DNA of 64,000 bases, from NCBI GenBank assembly GCA_009926615.1, contig RFOM01000005.1:1-64000 (forward strand), read 5' to 3'. How positions within the stretch are numbered: the first letter of the stretch is position 1; every line of letters starts with the position of its first letter. This DNA comes from Pseudomonadota bacterium (GTDB lineage Bacteria; Bdellovibrionota_B; Oligoflexia; Silvanigrellales; Silvanigrellaceae). The translations under genes were made by a program, and so were the position numbers. The notes beneath the pieces are model-generated. The model saw only the letters and a program-made list of their open reading frames with translations, made no database searches and was not told where the DNA came from. Positions 34,201 to 44,017 of the stretch are shown here, piece after piece.

Positions 34201-35402
34201 CGTTTTTCCCCTCTGTAACGGGCAAAAGTTGAACGAAAGAAATCAATATTTTTTTCAACAGCTGAAGCATCCGGGCCGCGCAGAATAATGTGCCCCATTT
34301 TGCGCGCAGGGCGCACGTCGGGCTTGCCGTAGAGCATAGCTTCGCACACCGACCCGTGTCCGATGATTTCGGACGGCCACCACGGTATTTCCGTCGCCCA
34401 CTCGTCACCCAATGTGTTCCACATGGCCCAAGTTTCTTCGGGCGCGATGTGCTGAAAATTAAAGGGGAGGTCGAGGAGAATTTGAGCCAGCAAGTCGAAC
34501 TGGCTCCGGCTGAGGCTCCGGCGGGTCACGTGCCCCGAGTTGTGGGGCCGCGGCGCGACTTCGTTGACGAGCAGCCTGATGCTTTCAGCATGACGAACTG
34601 CAAAAAACTCGACCGTCAGCAGGCCGAAAACATCCCAAACGTCAGCAATTTTTTCGGCGATTTTTTGCGCGTCCGCGCAAATCTCAAACGGAAGCCGCGG
34701 CGGGTGAATTGTTGTGTCCAGTATGCCGTTGACGTGAATATTCTCAACGGCCGGCAGAGTCAGTGTTCCGAGAGTCGGATGACGTGCAACAATGACGCTC
34801 AGCTCGGTGTGCAGAGCGCATTCTTCTTCGAGTACAAGCGGAAAAGCGCGCGGGTTGCTTTGAAGTGCCTGAATGGCTCCGTCCCAGTGCGGCGCGCTGC
34901 GCAGGCGCCATTGACCTTTGCCGTCGTAACCGCCTTGGGCTGTTTTCAGGATGCCCTTTCTGTTGCCCGCGAGCCATTCATTTTTTTCGCCGCAGAGTTG
35001 ATCGTGAGAGACGATTGCCTTCCACGGTGTCAGCGGTGCATGTGCTTTTTCAAGAGCGTTTTTTTCTGCAATCCGGTTTTGTGCATTTTCCAGAACTGTC
35101 AGTGACGGCCAAAGCTTGCCGTGTGAATCAGTCTTGTCCAGCACGCGCCGCAAAACGGCAGTCGGAATGTGTTCAAATTCGTACGTCACCCGATCGCAGT
35201 CGGTGAACAGGCGCGTGAGTTCTTCTTCGTTGTCAAACGAGGCCTGACGGGTATGAGCCGTGCGCAGGGCCGAGGGACAATCGCTGCTCGGGTCGAGAAT
35301 GATGACCCGTGAACCCAAATTCGACAACGACTCGCTCAGCATCAGTCCGAGCTGTCCGCCTCCGAGGATTCCGATTGTTTTACGGCTCTGCTGCGACGTC
35401 AT
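34197..35402 (-). CDS. purK: 5-(carboxyamino)imidazole ribonucleotide synthase
   Basis: A 401-residue ATP-grasp enzyme that makes N5-CAIR from AIR, ATP and bicarbonate. Diagnostic blocks: [15 protein letters not shown] at the N-terminus, [28 protein letters not shown], and [11 protein letters not shown] near residue 277. It overlaps purE (ATGA at 35399-35402) and pyrF. Length is normal. Together with PurE it completes the two-step bacterial route to CAIR. Confidence 0.96.
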   Translation of the reverse strand: MTSQQSRKTIGILGGGQLGLMLSESLSNLGSRVIILDPSSDCPSALRTAHTRQASFDNEEELTRLFTDCDRVTYEFEHIPTAVLRRVLDKTDSHGKLWPSLTVLENAQNRIAEKNALEKAHAPLTPWKAIVSHDQLCGEKNEWLAGNRKGILKTAQGGYDGKGQWRLRSAPHWDGAIQALQSNPRAFPLVLEEECALHTELSVIVARHPTLGTLTLPAVENIHVNGILDTTIHPPRLPFEICADAQKIAEKIADVWDVFGLLTVEFFAVRHAESIRLLVNEVAPRPHNSGHVTRRSLSRSQFDLLAQILLDLPFNFQHIAPEETWAMWNTLGDEWATEIPWWPSEIIGHGSVCEAMLYGKPDVRPARKMGHIILRGPDASAVEKNIDFFRSTFARYRGEKR

Positions 35403-35926
35403 TTGGTTTTGTGTTCCCAGTGAAAAGGCACACCGGCAATGCTTTCAACACGGCCCGCCTGTTCAAGAGCCTGCGTCTCGATATTGTTCTTGTGTGACTT
35501 GCAAAGCAGGGCCAGACGATCATCGGAAAGTGCCAGAATCTGAATGGCAAAGAGCGCGGCATTGCGGGCGCCTGCAGTCCCGATTGCGAAGGTGGCCACG
35601 GGCACACCTGCAGGCATCTGGACAATCGACAAAAGGCTGTCCATTCCGTTCAGAGCCTTGCTTTGAACGGGCACTCCCAAAACCGGCAACGTGGTCAGAC
35701 CGGCAATCATCCCCGGCAAATGGGCTGCTCCTCCGGCACCGGCAACAATGATTTTCAGCCCGCGCTCGGCGGCTGTTTTTGCGTACTTGAAAAGCCGCTC
35801 GGGAGTGCGGTGTGCGCTCACCACCGTGCATTCAAAAGGTATTCCGGCCTCCTGCAGAATATCGACCGCAGGCTTCATAGTTTCCATGTCGGATTCGCTG
35901 CCCATGATGATTCCGATGCAGGTCAT
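35399..35926 (-). CDS. purE: N5-CAIR mutase
   Basis: A 175-residue class I PurE that moves the carboxyl group of N5-CAIR to C4. The signature [10 protein letters not shown], the catalytic [11 protein letters not shown] and [14 protein letters not shown], and [22 protein letters not shown] are present. ATG overlaps the purF stop region (35923-35926). PurE next to PurK is the usual order. Confidence 0.97.
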   Translation of the reverse strand: MTCIGIIMGSESDMETMKPAVDILQEAGIPFECTVVSAHRTPERLFKYAKTAAERGLKIIVAGAGGAAHLPGMIAGLTTLPVLGVPVQSKALNGMDSLLSIVQMPAGVPVATFAIGTAGARNAALFAIQILALSDDRLALLCKSHKNNIETQALEQAGRVESIAGVPFHWEHKTK

Positions 35927-37386
35927 GACATCACTCCGTTTCGTCCGCTTTTTTCAATTTGCGCAGGTTCTTCGCCCAAGCGGCGCTGTGCAAAGGAATC
36001 CGAATACTTTCCGCTGAAGCAGGAATCGCAGAAACCGCTGTTGCCCTGTGCGGATTTATGAGCCGGAAGAGCCATTCCGTGCAGGGTTTCCGTGGCTAAA
36101 TATGCCAATGAATCGACGTGAAGGTTTTCCCGCATCTGCTCAAGGTTCATTTGTTGGGCAAGAAGTTCGCGCCGCTTGGGAGTGTCGATGCCGTAGAAAC
36201 ACGGGAATTTAACAGGCGGCGAGCCAATCCGCATATGCACTTCGCTTGCACCGGCTTCGCGGAGCAGTTCAACGATTCTGCGCGAGGTTGTTCCGCGGAC
36301 GATACTGTCGTCAACAACAACCAGTCGTTTGCCTTCGATGACGTGTCTCAGCGGGTTGAGCTTGAGACGCAGTCGGAAATTGCGGATGTTCTGGGTGGGC
36401 TCAATGAACGTTCGGCCGACGTAGTGATTGCGGATGAGTCCGACGGCGTAGGGAATTCCGGAGGCTCGCGCATAGCCCATGGCCATCGGGACTCCCGAAT
36501 CCGGAATCGGAATCACGAGGTCTGCGTTCGCCGGAGCCTGTTGTGCGAGTTCTGCTCCCAGCCGTTCGCGAAAAAGAAATGTCGACTGCCCCCAAAGATT
36601 GGAGTCAGGACGCGCAAAATATATTTGTTCAAAGACACAGCGGCGGGATTGTTCATTGGCGGAGCTGCCGGAATCGGGCAGGTAGCTTGATTTTAACGCC
36701 CCGTCGGACAGCTGTATTTCGATCATCTCGCCGGGCATCAGGTCGCGTTCGAATTTTGCGCCCACAAGATCAAATGCGCAGGTTTCACTGCTGACTGCCC
36801 AGCTGCTGCCGTTGGAGTCCGCTTCAGAAATAAAACGACCCAATGACAGCGGCCGGTAACCCAATGAGTCCACGCACGCGTACATGTGCGACGGTGTTAA
36901 AAGAACAAGAGTGAAAGCTCCTTCAAGCAGGCCGCTCACGTGTTTCAATTTGGCTCCGAGATCGGCGCCGGGGGCCTGTGCAAGAAGGTGAAGGATGATC
37001 TCGGTGTCGGCAGTGCCCTGAAAAATCGCGCCGCGCCGTTCGAGATCTTCTCTGAGCTCGGGAGCATTGACCAGATTGCCGTTGTGGGCCAGAGCAACTC
37101 TGACCCCGTTCACCCGCGCGGCAAGAGGCTGAATGTTCGCCGCGGCCTCTCCGCCCGCCGTGCTGTAGCGCACATGCCCGAGTGCTGCCTCACCCTTGAG
37201 TTTGCCGAGAATCTCCGGCGGAAAAACATCGCTGACCAGTCCCGCACCGCGGTGAATGTTGATGATTCCTTCGCGCAGAGTTGCGAGTCCGGCGCTCTCC
37301 TGTCCTCTGTGCTGAAGTGCAAAGAGTCCGAGAAAGGCCATTTGGCTCGCATCCGGATGACGTGTCAGAGCAAATATTCCGCACAT
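35923..37386 (-). CDS. purF: Amidophosphoribosyltransferase
   Basis: A 487-residue enzyme of the first committed purine step, PRPP plus glutamine to phosphoribosylamine. ATG 37384-37386 gives MCGIFALT with the nucleophile Cys 2, so this start is fixed by chemistry; the frame upstream of it is not coding. [19 protein letters not shown] and the PRPP loop [13 protein letters not shown] are intact. The C-terminal tail ([13 protein letters not shown]) has a Cys pair. purL ends 4 bases upstream. Confidence 0.97.
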   Translation of the reverse strand: MCGIFALTRHPDASQMAFLGLFALQHRGQESAGLATLREGIINIHRGAGLVSDVFPPEILGKLKGEAALGHVRYSTAGGEAAANIQPLAARVNGVRVALAHNGNLVNAPELREDLERRGAIFQGTADTEIILHLLAQAPGADLGAKLKHVSGLLEGAFTLVLLTPSHMYACVDSLGYRPLSLGRFISEADSNGSSWAVSSETCAFDLVGAKFERDLMPGEMIEIQLSDGALKSSYLPDSGSSANEQSRRCVFEQIYFARPDSNLWGQSTFLFRERLGAELAQQAPANADLVIPIPDSGVPMAMGYARASGIPYAVGLIRNHYVGRTFIEPTQNIRNFRLRLKLNPLRHVIEGKRLVVVDDSIVRGTTSRRIVELLREAGASEVHMRIGSPPVKFPCFYGIDTPKRRELLAQQMNLEQMRENLHVDSLAYLATETLHGMALPAHKSAQGNSGFCDSCFSGKYSDSFAQRRLGEEPAQIEKSGRNGVMS

Positions 37387-37390
37387 AAAT

Positions 37391-39862
37391 TTATCCGAAA
37401 TAGGGTTTGAGTGAATTTGCGCGCGCTTCCGAAGCTGCCGTCCACAGGCTTGCTTCCGATGCCGGCAGTGCGCCGGTGTCCGGCAGTTCTGCAACCGGCA
37501 TGAGCCGCAATCCTTTGTTCTGAGCCGCGTTGAGCCATTGCTGCTGATCAAGCGCAGCCCCCGAAATCAGAACGCCCGCCTGACCTTCCGCGAACGCAGA
37601 TTGAGCTGTCAGTGCAAGTGCCTCGGCGGTCAGCGTTAAACCGCAGTTCGAGCGGACGGCGAGCTCTGCGAGAGTCATCATCAGTCCGCCGCAACCCACG
37701 ACCGCGCAGCTGCCGAGTGCACGCGCATCTCTGAGCTCACGCAGAAACGCCCAAAGATTCGCTTCCGACTTGAAATCCGCTTCAGGAACGGCTCCGCTGT
37801 TGCTTAAAAAGACGTTCCACGACATTTCCGAGAAGTGAAAACCGGTGAGAGCATCGACCCGCTCGGACGTCAGCCAGTACAAACGCCGGCAGGCAGGCTG
37901 AGGAAGAATTTCAACGATGTGGTCGGGGCTGTCGATCACGCCGACGATGCCGATCATGGGTGTCGGCGGAATCGGTGTTGTGCCGGTTTGGTTGTTGAGA
38001 CTGACGTTGCCGCTCACAACCGGAATCCGCATGTTTTTTGCAACCGAATTGATGCCGTCAATCGCATCCGATATCTGGCGCATGACAGCGGGCTGCTTGG
38101 GACTTCCGAAGTTCAGGCAGTCGGTCATGCCCAGCGGTCGTCCGCCGCTCGCCGCAATGCTCCGCGCCGTGAGCAGAGTGCTCTGCGCCGACCCGTTGAG
38201 CGGGTCGAGTTCGATCCAGCGTTCCTGACAGCCTGCAGCAAGTGCAATGGCCGGAGCGCGCTGGGCAAACGGGTCGCCTTCAGCTGCGGGTGAAAAACTT
38301 TCATCAAGACGAACCACGGCCGCTGCGCACGAGCGCGGTGTCTGGCAACCGGAAATAGTGTTGCCCTGAACCGTTGAACAATAATGGTTTGTGAGCGGCT
38401 CTTTGGACGCATGAACCGGCATTGCCATGAGTTCAGGCATGTGCGCAAGAACGGTCGGCCACGCTTGGGCGAGGGTTGTTTTGCCGGACTCAAGAACCTG
38501 TGCAAGCGCTCTGCGCGCGGGTTCTTTGAGACCGATTGTGAGGCCTTCGGTTGCCGGAACAGGCCGCTCGATTCGGGCGTGTGAGTTCAGATATTCCCCG
38601 CGATCCTGCAAAGGCCATGTATACTTGGGAGCGTTCTCCGTAAGAATTTCCACAGGCAGCGTGCAAACAACCGAGTCATTGTGAATGCAGATAAACTCGC
38701 CTGTATTGTTGACCGAGCCGATGACTGCAGCCGAAACCTCATAGTTTTTGCACAGGGCAATCACCGCCTCCGCCTTGTCGGGCGTCACCGCACAGAGCAT
38801 CCGCTCCTGAGACTCCGAAAGAAGATATTCAAACGGTTTGAGGCGCGCGGTTCGGGCCGGAATGAGATTCAGATCGATCGCAACTCCGCAACCCGAACGT
38901 CCGGCCATTTCAACGCCGCTTGAGGTCAGTCCTGCGGCACCCATGTCCTGCAGTCCGACAACCAGTTTTTGTTCAAGAAGAGCAAGCGTCACTTCAAGAA
39001 GCTTTTTCTCAGCAAAAGGATCTCCGACCTGAACCGTCGGCCTCAGAGCCGATGACGATGAATCGAACGTGTCCGAACTCATGGTTGCGCCGTGAACGCC
39101 GTCCCGTCCTGTGGCACTGCCGAAATAAACCAGCAGGTTGGCACCCCGGGGAAAGAGTTCCGAGCGTTTGGAGGGCGTAACGCTGTCGTTCGGCAAAAGT
39201 TTGCTTGGGAATTGTTTTTCGGTTTCGGCCGAGTCGTTTTGAAGTTTTCCGCGAAAGATCGCGTCGGACTTGATGAGGCCGGCGGTGAATGCGTTGACCA
39301 GAATGTTTTTGCTGTAGCTGTGGTGAAAGCGTGTCTGCCCGCCGACAGTCGGCACACCGACGGAGTTTCCGTAGTCGCCGATACCCCGCACGGTGTGTTT
39401 GAGAAGGTGAGCGTTGTAAACTCCTTCTCCGTAACGCAGACAGTTCATATTCGCCACGGGACGCGCGCCCATGCAGAAAACATCGCGCAAAATCCCGCCG
39501 ACACCGGTTGCTGCGCCCTGATAGGGTTCAATATAGCTCGGGTGATTGTGGCTTTCCATTTTGAATACGAGTCCGACACCCTGCGCAACTTCAACAATTC
39601 CCGCGTTTTCGCCGGGGCCCTGCAGAACCCAAGGTTCCTGTGTGTGAAAGCGCGCGAGATGGACGCGTGAAGATTTGTAGGAACAGTGTTCACTCCACAA
39701 TGCACCGGTCACGGCAATTTCTTCGAGTGACGGCATGCGCTGCAGCAATGTGTTGAGACGGTTGAACTCATCGGCTGAAAGCCCGAAGCTTTGGGCCAGC
39801 TTGTACCACTTCGGTTCAATCGTCTTGGTTTCGTTTGCAGACTGATTTGGATTTGCGGACAT
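37391..39862 (-). CDS. purL: Phosphoribosylformylglycinamidine synthase, synthetase subunit
   Basis: An 823-residue subunit of the FGAM synthase complex (PurL with PurQ and PurS), which converts FGAR to FGAM using ammonia from PurQ. The N-terminal ALWSEHCSYKSS is diagnostic; ESHNHPSYIEPYQGAATGVGG, AMSSDTFDSSSSALRP-like blocks and MTDCLNFGSPKQPAVM follow. The size is closer to the smaller, Bacillus-type PurL than to the large fused enzyme, consistent with a separate PurQ and PurS. ATG 39860-39862 has AGGAAA upstream; the frame extends further upstream but overlaps purQ. Confidence 0.95.
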   Translation of the reverse strand: MSANPNQSANETKTIEPKWYKLAQSFGLSADEFNRLNTLLQRMPSLEEIAVTGALWSEHCSYKSSRVHLARFHTQEPWVLQGPGENAGIVEVAQGVGLVFKMESHNHPSYIEPYQGAATGVGGILRDVFCMGARPVANMNCLRYGEGVYNAHLLKHTVRGIGDYGNSVGVPTVGGQTRFHHSYSKNILVNAFTAGLIKSDAIFRGKLQNDSAETEKQFPSKLLPNDSVTPSKRSELFPRGANLLVYFGSATGRDGVHGATMSSDTFDSSSSALRPTVQVGDPFAEKKLLEVTLALLEQKLVVGLQDMGAAGLTSSGVEMAGRSGCGVAIDLNLIPARTARLKPFEYLLSESQERMLCAVTPDKAEAVIALCKNYEVSAAVIGSVNNTGEFICIHNDSVVCTLPVEILTENAPKYTWPLQDRGEYLNSHARIERPVPATEGLTIGLKEPARRALAQVLESGKTTLAQAWPTVLAHMPELMAMPVHASKEPLTNHYCSTVQGNTISGCQTPRSCAAAVVRLDESFSPAAEGDPFAQRAPAIALAAGCQERWIELDPLNGSAQSTLLTARSIAASGGRPLGMTDCLNFGSPKQPAVMRQISDAIDGINSVAKNMRIPVVSGNVSLNNQTGTTPIPPTPMIGIVGVIDSPDHIVEILPQPACRRLYWLTSERVDALTGFHFSEMSWNVFLSNSGAVPEADFKSEANLWAFLRELRDARALGSCAVVGCGGLMMTLAELAVRSNCGLTLTAEALALTAQSAFAEGQAGVLISGAALDQQQWLNAAQNKGLRLMPVAELPDTGALPASEASLWTAASEARANSLKPYFG

Positions 39863-39887
39863 TTTCCTGTGACCTCTCGCCTGAAGT

Positions 39888-40625
39888 TCAGCGGGTGTTT
39901 GTGCCGTGAGATTTACGCCAGAGATCAAGCGGACTGCCTTCTCTCAAAGGAATATTCAGTCTCAGCGCAAGGGCGTCGAGCATGAACAGTCCGTCGCAGC
40001 TGCCGAGCTGAGGATCGCTTGCGCGCTCGGGATGCGGCATCATTCCGACGATATTGCCGTCCGGATTTGAAATTCCGGCAATGCTGTCGGTGCTCCCGAG
40101 CAGGTTTTGCGTGTAGCGGAAGAGGACTTGGTAGCCGTCGTTTTTTCGCGGAGCGATGAAATTCCCCATACCGCATGAAATGGGCAAATTGAGCAGACGC
40201 CCCGACACAAGTTTTGGAGTCCACGTTGTGCCTGTCGAAATTTCTGCCCGCACGGTCACAAACTCATGAACATGACGACGGACGACGTTCGGAGCCAGAG
40301 CTCCTGCCAGCAGTCCCGATTCGCAGAGGGTCTGGAAGCCGTTGCAAATTCCAAGTACCGCAGTTCCCGACGCAGCTTCACGGCGGACCCAACCCATCAG
40401 AGGCGAACGCGCTGCCAAAGCTCCGGCGCGCAGGTAGTCACCAAAAGAAAAACCTCCGGGGAGTATAATCACGGAGGTGTGTCCTGAGGGGCGCTTTTCG
40501 ATGTCTTCCTGAGTGCGCACAAAAGAGACATCGAGGTCGAGGTTTCTGGCAAGCCACCTCAGGGTGTCCAGATCACAGTTTGTTCCGGGGAATTGAAGAA
40601 CGGCTGCCTGTCGTTTGCCGGTCAT
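39888..40625 (-). CDS. purQ: Phosphoribosylformylglycinamidine synthase, glutaminase subunit
   Basis: A 245-residue class I glutamine amidotransferase that supplies ammonia to PurL. The nucleophile elbow is LGICNGFQTLCESG; the N-terminal VLQFPGTNCD and GGFSFGDYLRAGALAA are typical; MMPHPERASD holds the catalytic His and Glu. Its ATG (40623-40625) overlaps the stop of the PurB-PurS gene. Length is normal for PurQ. Confidence 0.96.
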   Translation of the reverse strand: MTGKRQAAVLQFPGTNCDLDTLRWLARNLDLDVSFVRTQEDIEKRPSGHTSVIILPGGFSFGDYLRAGALAARSPLMGWVRREAASGTAVLGICNGFQTLCESGLLAGALAPNVVRRHVHEFVTVRAEISTGTTWTPKLVSGRLLNLPISCGMGNFIAPRKNDGYQVLFRYTQNLLGSTDSIAGISNPDGNIVGMMPHPERASDPQLGSCDGLFMLDALALRLNIPLREGSPLDLWRKSHGTNTR

Positions 40626-42232
40626 TGAATGACCTCCACTTGAATGGATTCCATGACCTCGTTTCGCAGTACATTGGAGACATAACGTAACAGCACGTTT
40701 TTTTCATCCGGATTCGGCATGCTGATCGTGAAAACTTTCGAACGGTTCAGCCGGACGGACAGCCCCTGAGTTTTCATGTGTTCTTCAATTGTCTTCGCTT
40801 CCGTATCAAGCACGTCGGAATGCAGCGCAACGGTTACTTTGTAAGTCCGCTGCAATGCGGGCACCGTACCGCTGTCAACACGGCCGGCGCAGCGGCGGTT
40901 GATTTCGTCGGGCGTGATTCCAAAAACGGCAAGAAACCTGTTCGCGGCATTCGCGGTGAACCGCTGAAGATTGAAAAGTCCGCGCAGATTGTCGGTGCCG
41001 AGGAGTTCCACCACCGGTTTTTGGTTTTCGAGAGCTTTTAAAAACGCATCGGGCTGAAGGGTTTCACGCGCAGCCTGTGCGTTCAGAGGCAGGGCGATTT
41101 TTTGAACGAGTTCGTATGCTGCAGTGCGGTTCATTCCGGCATTGGTCAGTTGTGTCAGCACTGTCTGGCTGGCCCACAATCCTCCGAGTCTCTCCAGATT
41201 CCGCTTCATGACGTCCGGCTGCACGACCATCTTTTCGATCAGATCTGCACAGCGTGAAGTCATGAAGTCAAGCGTGACGAACATATCAGGCAGAGCAAGA
41301 CGTTCGACACTGCTGTGCGAAATGTCGCGCTCATGCCAGAGGCCGGTGTTCTGTCCGAGCATCTGCACGTATCCGCGGATCGTGCGCGCAAGTCCGGAAA
41401 GATTTTCGGCGAGAACGGGGTTCTTTTTGTGGGGCATGGCTGAGCTGCCCTTTTGCTTGCTTCCAAAGGGTTCAATGACCTCCTGAAGTTCGGTGCGGGC
41501 CCAGTGGCGCATGTTGACGGCAAACCGGTCGATGGCATTTGCAAGATTTTCGCACGCGTGTGCGACCCGCAAAATGCGGTCGCGGGGAAGAACCTGTGTG
41601 GCAACCGGTTCAGGTTGAAGGTCGAGTTTTGCAAGCACAAAAGCTTCGTAATCGGGAGAAAGCTGGGAATACTGTCCGACCGCGCCGGAGAGTTTTCCTG
41701 TTGCGCACACCTTGCGGGCTTCAATGAGGTCAAGGTGAGCACGCTGAAATTCACTGAAATGACCCGCGAGAACCTGACCGAAAGCGAGCGGTTCGGCATG
41801 GATACCGTGCGTGCGGCCCATCATGATCGTGTCACAATTTTCAAACGCTTTTTTTGCGAGTTCAGCACGAAGGCGATCCAGCGGTCCGACAAGAAGATTG
41901 AGACTGTCGGTCAGGCGCAGACTCATGGCCGTATCAAGAACGTCGGAGCTCGTTAACCCCTGATGCAGCCATCGGCCCGAATCTCCCATTGCGGCACCGA
42001 CCTCCGAGACGTAGGCAATCACGTCGTGGCCGGTTTCTTCTTCACGCTTTCTGTAGTCGTTGATGTTTGTGTTCTGAACTGCCTGATCGAATGCTGCAAT
42101 AACTGCGGCGGGAACTCCCCGCTTTTCCGTGAGCCCTTCCAGATGTGCTCTTTCAACACGTGACCATGAGGCGTATTTCGCCTCCTCAGACCAAAGTCGG
42201 GTCATTTCGGGACGACTGTAACGCTCAATCAT
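40622..42232 (-). CDS. purB: PurB-PurS fusion: adenylosuccinate lyase with C-terminal FGAM synthase PurS subunit
   Basis: A 536-residue protein, first gene of the purine operon. Residues 1 to about 455 are adenylosuccinate lyase: WLHQGLTSSDVLDTA, MMGRTHGIHAEPLAFG, and the signature loop GSSAMPHKKNP. Residues 464-536 match PurS, the 80-residue bridging subunit of the PurLQS complex: YKVTVALHSDVLDTEAKTIEE, then RSKVFTISM, and an ending VMESIQVEVIQ. The frame is continuous. ATG 42230-42232 has AGAGGTGA upstream. PurQ and PurL follow directly, in the order purS, purQ, purL seen when PurS is separate. The PurS call rests on the pattern match. Confidence 0.9.
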   Translation of the reverse strand: MIERYSRPEMTRLWSEEAKYASWSRVERAHLEGLTEKRGVPAAVIAAFDQAVQNTNINDYRKREEETGHDVIAYVSEVGAAMGDSGRWLHQGLTSSDVLDTAMSLRLTDSLNLLVGPLDRLRAELAKKAFENCDTIMMGRTHGIHAEPLAFGQVLAGHFSEFQRAHLDLIEARKVCATGKLSGAVGQYSQLSPDYEAFVLAKLDLQPEPVATQVLPRDRILRVAHACENLANAIDRFAVNMRHWARTELQEVIEPFGSKQKGSSAMPHKKNPVLAENLSGLARTIRGYVQMLGQNTGLWHERDISHSSVERLALPDMFVTLDFMTSRCADLIEKMVVQPDVMKRNLERLGGLWASQTVLTQLTNAGMNRTAAYELVQKIALPLNAQAARETLQPDAFLKALENQKPVVELLGTDNLRGLFNLQRFTANAANRFLAVFGITPDEINRRCAGRVDSGTVPALQRTYKVTVALHSDVLDTEAKTIEEHMKTQGLSVRLNRSKVFTISMPNPDEKNVLLRYVSNVLRNEVMESIQVEVIQ

Positions 42233-42311
42233 AATCACCTCTTGGAGCAGGGCGGAATTTACGGCGAACATCGACTCTTGCGAGATGCCACCTCATAGTC
42301 CGTATCAGTGT

Positions 42312-42430
42312 AAAAAGACAAGGCCCTTGGCAGAACGGACGCTGCGGCAAGGGGCAGCTGCGCCGTCGGGTTGTGCGAATGTTCCCGCCCCTGTCAGAAA
42401 AAAACTGCAGGGCCTCAAGTTGGCGAGGCC
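42312..42430 (-). promoter_or_regulatory. Leader of the purine operon with two terminator-like hairpins
   Basis: On the minus strand the region ahead of purB holds two stem-loops, each followed by T. Hairpin 1: stem GGCCTC/GAGGCC (42425-42430 with 42411-42416), then six bases and seven T (42404-42398). Hairpin 2: stem CCCTTG/CAAGGG (42324-42329 with 4248-53 of that line, 42348-42353) plus inner GCAG/CTGC, then seven bases and five T (42316-42312). No gene on that strand lies upstream, so they are more likely attenuators than terminators of another gene. No known purine riboswitch sequence was recognised. The spacers of six and seven bases before T-runs are longer than usual, so this is tentative. 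Confidence 0.4.
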
Positions 42431-42436
42431 TTGGCC

Positions 42437-42512
42437 GATAACCTCACCAAAGTCGGGCTTCGAATTCATATGCGTATGGTTGCGCTGTGGCTGAGGTTCG
42501 CGCGAGGTTATC
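42437..42512 (+). promoter_or_regulatory. Inverted repeat in the HD-GYP gene leader, containing the ribosome site
   Basis: GATAACCTC (42437-42445) is repeated as GAGGTTATC (42504-42512) directly before the ATG at 42514; the second copy contains the ribosome site GAGG. A third element, TGAGGTT at 42492-42498, can pair with the same first arm. Two mutually exclusive pairings are therefore possible, one hiding the ribosome site. It may also be a DNA operator shared with the divergent purine operon. Confidence 0.35.
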
Positions 42513-42513
42513 A

Positions 42514-43890
42514 ATGTCCGAGAATAACAAGCAAAATCCTGGGGTACAGGATGCTGAGAATTCAATTGATTACCTCAATTTGCTGGTCACAAGCGGGCTG
42601 GCTTTGAGCGAAATGGACGATCCTGCCGAACTGCTGAGTCTGATGGCGCAGACCGCTTTAATTATGGGTAACTGCGAGGGCTGCACGGTTTATGAGGCCA
42701 ACGGCAATCAACTTAAATTTGTGACAACCCGAAACCGCGTGCTCGAGAGTCGGGGAGTTAAGGCTGCACTCAAGAATTACACAATTCCAATTGACTTGAA
42801 GACAACTGCCGGTTTTGCAGCTTCGTCCCGCAAGACACTGAATATTCCGGATGTTTATAATCTTCCGCCCGAGTCGCCGTTCTCTTTCAATCCGTCGTGG
42901 GACGTAATGACCAACTATCGCAGCAGGTCGATGATGGTTATCCCGATGTGTGACTCACGTGGAAACGTTTTGGGAGTGTTGCAGCTCATCAACCATCTGA
43001 CGGGCGAAAACTTCAGCGGCGATGTCTCGCCTTTTCCCAAAAAGGTCGAATCATACCTTAAGGCTTTGGCCAGCCAGTGCGGCGTTGTTCTGCGTAATCT
43101 GCGCATGCAGGATGACCTGCGCCAGTCGCGCATCGAAACCGTAAAAAAGTTCGTCAAGGCTTCGGAGTATCACGATACGGACACGGGCGGCCACATCGAG
43201 CGTATGAGTCGTTACAGTGTTCTTTTGTATCAGGAGCTGGGATTTGATGAGTCGGCCTGCGAAGTGATGCGGCTGGCGGCAATGCTTCACGATGTCGGTA
43301 AAATATCGACTCCCGATGCAGTGCTCAAAAAGCCGGGACGACTTACGCCCGAAGAATTCGAGATTATGAAGCTGCACACGGTGAAAGGGTACGAGGTTCT
43401 GCGCGGAGCGGATTCCCCGTTCCTGCAGATGGGCGCAGTCATTGCCTATACCCATCATGAGAAGTGGGACGGCAGCGGCTATCCGAGGGGGCTCAAAGGC
43501 AAAGATATTCCTGCGGAAGGACGCGTTGTTGCGATTGCCGACGTGTTTGATGCGCTGTGTTCAAGACGCGTTTACAAAGAGTCATGGCCGATTGACAAAG
43601 TTTTTGATGAGCTGCGCAACTGCAGCGGATCGCATTTTGATCCGCAGATCGTTGAAATATTCTTTGATAACCTCGATTCAATTTTGGAAATCAAGGCCCA
43701 GTTCCCCGCAATTGAACCACCACCGCAGGTGCAGCCAGCTCCCGTGACTGTTGCCGTCGGTGCGCCTGCCGCAAGCACGCCGGCAGCGGCTTCAGCTTCA
43801 ACTCCTGTCGCGCAGCAGTCCGCCGCCGAAACAAAAAAAGACGAAGCACAAAACCCGCAGGAACAATCTCCGTCTCTCAAAGCGTCTTGA
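42514..43890 (+). CDS. GAF / HD-GYP domain phosphodiesterase (c-di-GMP type)
   Basis: A 458-residue cytoplasmic signalling protein. A GAF sensor domain covers about residues 20-190 (LSLMAQTALIMGNCEGCTVYE to VLQLINHLTG). The HD-GYP domain covers about 205-385: LHDVGKI with HD at 259-260, and GSGYPRGLKG with GYP at 322-324. Both motifs are complete, so c-di-GMP hydrolysis is likely. A Pro/Ala/Ser-rich tail of about 65 residues ends the protein. ATG 42514 has GAGG 5 bases upstream. It is divergent from the purine operon. c-di-GMP control fits the flagellar genes 7 kb away. Confidence 0.9.
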   Translation: MSENNKQNPGVQDAENSIDYLNLLVTSGLALSEMDDPAELLSLMAQTALIMGNCEGCTVYEANGNQLKFVTTRNRVLESRGVKAALKNYTIPIDLKTTAGFAASSRKTLNIPDVYNLPPESPFSFNPSWDVMTNYRSRSMMVIPMCDSRGNVLGVLQLINHLTGENFSGDVSPFPKKVESYLKALASQCGVVLRNLRMQDDLRQSRIETVKKFVKASEYHDTDTGGHIERMSRYSVLLYQELGFDESACEVMRLAAMLHDVGKISTPDAVLKKPGRLTPEEFEIMKLHTVKGYEVLRGADSPFLQMGAVIAYTHHEKWDGSGYPRGLKGKDIPAEGRVVAIADVFDALCSRRVYKESWPIDKVFDELRNCSGSHFDPQIVEIFFDNLDSILEIKAQFPAIEPPPQVQPAPVTVAVGAPAASTPAAASASTPVAQQSAAETKKDEAQNPQEQSPSLKAS

Positions 43891-43904
43891 CAATTTTCGG
43901 GCGC

Positions 43905-43946
43905 TCACTTACCCCTTTACGGATATCGATTGACAGGGGTAAGTGA
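43905..43946. repeat. 12-bp perfect inverted repeat between HD-GYP and argG genes
   Basis: TCACTTACCCCT (43905-43916) and AGGGGTAAGTGA (43935-43946), spacer 18 bases. It begins 15 bases after the HD-GYP stop. No T-run follows, so it is not a standard terminator. It could be an operator of the argG operon, or a stable 3' hairpin. Confidence 0.5.
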
Positions 43947-44017
43947 TGACCGGTTTGATTGCGAAGCAGCACGACTGCAGTTCTGGGAACCTCGCCCCCT
44001 CATTTATTTGATCTTTA

